Shown here in pieces: positions 4,771 to 6,982 of a stretch of 6,982 bases of DNA. The position numbers and the translations under genes are program-made. Source of the stretch: Ignavibacteriota bacterium (lineage in GTDB: Bacteria > Bacteroidota > Ignavibacteria > UBA10030 > SZUA-254). Location of the stretch: the NCBI GenBank assembly GCA_016191715.1, contig JACPVN010000246.1, forward strand, positions 1 through 6,982, in the 5' to 3' direction. The notes under the pieces were generated by a model that was not told the DNA's origin, did no database searches, and was given only the letters and a program-made list of their open reading frames with translations. Position 1 is the first letter of the stretch, and each line of letters starts with the position of its first letter.

Positions 4771-6981
4771 TTATTCCATCTTCCACTCCGGCAATCTTCC
4801 CGGTGTGTACGGTGCGCCTGCGGTTTCGAGCGCATTCTCAAGGTTTGAAACATCAACTTTGATGAGTGTTTGAATTTTTTGAAGCTCTGCGCCGAATTCT
4901 TCTCCTGCGATTGCGTAGGCGTCTTTGTGTGTCTGTGTTGGACGGGAGGTTGACATTCGCTCATCATCTACGATTCGATTTATTCGTTCATTGATGGTTG
5001 GCGGAGAACTTTCACTTCTTGAACGGAGTGTTCCATCTCCTTGCAAATTCCGTTGAATTGTAATTAGTTTAGTTTCAATCGCAAGAACAGATAGCAATAA
5101 GTTTTCTGTTGATGCAGGTGTTTCCTGTATTGCTTTTTTGATGGAGCCGAGCCGCGTTTTCAATTCGTTCACAATCTGATTTGTTCCATGCAATGCGCGT
5201 TGCAAACGGTTCACCTTTTGTTGAAATTCAACCAACTGCTTTCGCTCATCATCGGGCATAATTTTCTGTTCATGAACATAAACAGAAAATGTTTGCGGTT
5301 CTCCGAGTTGCGTCATTACTCCGGCTACGAGTTTGTACAACGTTGCAGTAAATGTTCCGGGCATAACAAGCGGACCACCTTCCGGTTCATCATCACTTCC
5401 GGGCGGCGGTGGAGAAGCGAGCATCGGCAAAGGATACCGTAAATCCCATGTAACACGATTGATGCCTTTTGAATTTGCGGCGGATAATCTTCGAACAATA
5501 TTTCCTTCGTTATCCGTAATTGTAAGAATCATGCCAGGCGCTTCTTCCGTATCTTCTGCGCGGAGTTCATCCCATGTCGGATACTTGACCGGCTGTTTAT
5601 TTTTCTCCGCTTCTTTTTCTGCTTCCTGTCTGATTTCTTTTTTTGTTTTCAAAGCATCTTTCAAAAAATAAGTGAACGTAGCGCCGAATGAAGGATTGGA
5701 AGCGGTGTAATACGATTCACCCTGCGTCGCTTTCTTCGAGCCGCCAAGCGGGTAGGCGAGAATGTACATCATCGCATCTTTCACCGCGAAGGTTTTCACT
5801 TCCTGATTGAAATCTTCCGGTTTGATTGTTCTCAGCGGTGTGTAATTATCAAGCACATAAAATCCGCGCCCGAACGTTGCAAGTACCAAATCGTTTTCCC
5901 GCTTTTGAATTGCGATGTCACGAACGGCAATCGTCGGCAATCCGCCTTTCATTTGAATCCATTTTTTTCCTCCATCAATTGTAAAAAAGATTCCGTACTC
6001 AGTTCCAATAAATAATAAGTTTGCGTTCACATGGTCTTCTGCGATCGCAAGCACTGGTCCGTTTGCAGGAAGATTCGCTTTAATAGATTGCCACGATTTC
6101 CCTGCATCGGAACTTTTCAAAATGTATGGAGCGAAGTCAGCATTTTTATGATTATCAAACGAAGCATAGATTGTTTGAACATTGTGCTGAGATGTGAGGA
6201 GACGCGTAACAAATGTCCGCTCCGGAACTTCAGGAAACTTTTCGTACTTCGTCCATGTAGTGCCGTCGTCTTCCGTTACATGAATCAATCCGTCATCCGT
6301 TCCGACGACTAACATTCCTTCTTTCAACGGAGATTCTGAAAGTGCAGTGCAGTTTCCGTAGAGCGAAGTCGAAGAATTTTTTGCAACGGCATCTACGCCC
6401 CAAACTTTTCCCATCACTTCCAATGTGTTGCGGTCAATCTGCCGTGTCAAATCTCGGCTGACAGGTTTCCACGTGTCGCCGCGGTCATCGCTTTTGAAAA
6501 GTTTGTTCGCGGCAAAATATATTCTCGTATGCTTGTGCGGACTGATGATGAGCGGAGAATCCCAGTTCCATCGCAAGCCCTCTTCGCCTTTTGCAGGTTG
6601 CGGTTGAATGCCGATTTCTTCTCCGGTTCTTCTATCGTAACGGACAAGTCCGCCGTACTGACTTTCGCTATAGACGATGTTCGGGTCTTCGGGGTCAACA
6701 CGAGATTGGAAACCATCGCCGCCGGTGGTGATGAACCAATCAGCATTGGTGATTCCCGATGCGTTGCGCGTTCGTGATGGTCCGCCGAGCGTTGAGTTAT
6801 CCTGCGTTCCGCCATAGATATAATAGAAGGGTGATGAGTTATCAACACAGACATCATAAAATTGTGTGATAGGAAGATTGGCTTTGTAATTCCAATTCTG
6901 TCCGCGGTCGAAACTTTCGTACAAGCCGCCGTCACACCCAACGATATAGTGGTTTGTATTAGTCGGGTTAATCCACATAGC
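4771..6981 (-). CDS. VPS10/sortilin-like Asp-box propeller protein, C-terminal part (5' partial)
   Basis: Open from the right window edge (first full codon 6979-6981) to TAA at 4773-4771, 736 visible residues. The ATG at 6978-6976 is probably internal: the frame continues upstream, the residues after it are mid-propeller (MWINPTNTNHYIVGCDGGLY) with no signal peptide, and from memory relatives are about 1000 residues or longer. Numbering from that Met, Asp-boxes lie at 22-29 (SFDRGQNW), 163-170, 235-242, 289-296 and 333-340, with propeller text such as DPEDPNIVYSESQYGGLVRYDR and VLATFGRGFYVLDNY. Residues about 442-475 are highly charged and probably helical. An Ig-like segment at 480-570, resembling FlgD Ig domains (ILTITDNEGNIVRRL, GINRVTWDLRYPLP), contains a PPPP run, and a helical, coiled-coil-like tail covers about 573-720. 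It ends at PEWKME with no T9SS sorting domain, unlike its neighbours. Databases often call such proteins glycosyl hydrolases; I see no catalytic residues to support that. Probably extracytoplasmic; role unknown. Confidence 0.9.
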   Translation of the reverse strand, partial: AMWINPTNTNHYIVGCDGGLYESFDRGQNWNYKANLPITQFYDVCVDNSSPFYYIYGGTQDNSTLGGPSRTRNASGITNADWFITTGGDGFQSRVDPEDPNIVYSESQYGGLVRYDRRTGEEIGIQPQPAKGEEGLRWNWDSPLIISPHKHTRIYFAANKLFKSDDRGDTWKPVSRDLTRQIDRNTLEVMGKVWGVDAVAKNSSTSLYGNCTALSESPLKEGMLVVGTDDGLIHVTEDDGTTWTKYEKFPEVPERTFVTRLLTSQHNVQTIYASFDNHKNADFAPYILKSSDAGKSWQSIKANLPANGPVLAIAEDHVNANLLFIGTEYGIFFTIDGGKKWIQMKGGLPTIAVRDIAIQKRENDLVLATFGRGFYVLDNYTPLRTIKPEDFNQEVKTFAVKDAMMYILAYPLGGSKKATQGESYYTASNPSFGATFTYFLKDALKTKKEIRQEAEKEAEKNKQPVKYPTWDELRAEDTEEAPGMILTITDNEGNIVRRLSAANSKGINRVTWDLRYPLPMLASPPPPGSDDEPEGGPLVMPGTFTATLYKLVAGVMTQLGEPQTFSVYVHEQKIMPDDERKQLVEFQQKVNRLQRALHGTNQIVNELKTRLGSIKKAIQETPASTENLLLSVLAIETKLITIQRNLQGDGTLRSRSESSPPTINERINRIVDDERMSTSRPTQTHKDAYAIAGEEFGAELQKIQTLIKVDVSNLENALETAGAPYTPGRLPEWKME

Positions 6982-6982
6982 A

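Noticed and set aside
6447..6941. 164-residue minus-strand reading frame inside the VPS10-like gene
   Set aside because: It lies entirely within the longer propeller frame, which shows clear family motifs, and its own translation shows none.
6976..6978. ATG as the true start of the minus-strand gene
   Set aside because: The frame remains open to the window edge, there is no signal peptide after it, and the protein would begin mid-propeller.

Overview
The window carries three genes for large, apparently secreted beta-propeller proteins built from Asp-box (BNR) repeats, S/T-x-D-x-G-x-x-W. The two plus-strand genes end in a type IX secretion (T9SS, Por) type A sorting domain with the hallmark YPNPFN / IPNPFN motif, a GREV or GQEV turn and a LPSGxYxYRL segment. 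This points to a Bacteroidota/Chlorobiota-type (FCB group) bacterium. The exact style of the sorting domain, the FnIII domain and the large VPS10-like protein resembles Ignavibacteria-lineage genomes, but that placement is inference from recall, not a search.

Layout. Positions 3-1418 (+) hold the 3' part of a gene whose start lies left of the window: six Asp-boxes, then a T9SS sorting domain. Positions 1419-1695 are non-coding but rich in inverted repeats, including two long overlapping hairpins that cannot form together and a possible three-way junction just upstream of the next ribosome binding site. Positions 1696-4494 (+) hold a complete 932-residue protein: signal peptide, about nine Asp-boxes, a fibronectin type III-like domain with a cysteine-flanked glycine-rich insert, and a T9SS sorting domain. 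Positions 4495-4770 are a convergent intergenic region with a likely (possibly bidirectional) terminator, a second perfect hairpin, a palindromic repeat-like element and an 8-bp tandem repeat. Positions 4771-6981 (-) hold the C-terminal 736 residues of a VPS10/sortilin-like propeller protein whose N-terminus lies right of the window. It has no T9SS sorting domain and instead ends in an Ig-like (FlgD-like) segment and a long helical tail.

How they fit together. The genes look like extracytoplasmic scaffold or binding proteins; none shows a recognisable catalytic motif that would justify an enzyme name. The two plus-strand proteins would be exported by Sec and then delivered to the cell surface or medium by T9SS. 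The third is a convergent neighbour of related fold. No RNA gene, CRISPR array, insertion sequence or defence system was seen. The least explained signal is the structured DNA or RNA in the two intergenic regions, mainly 1480-1665.
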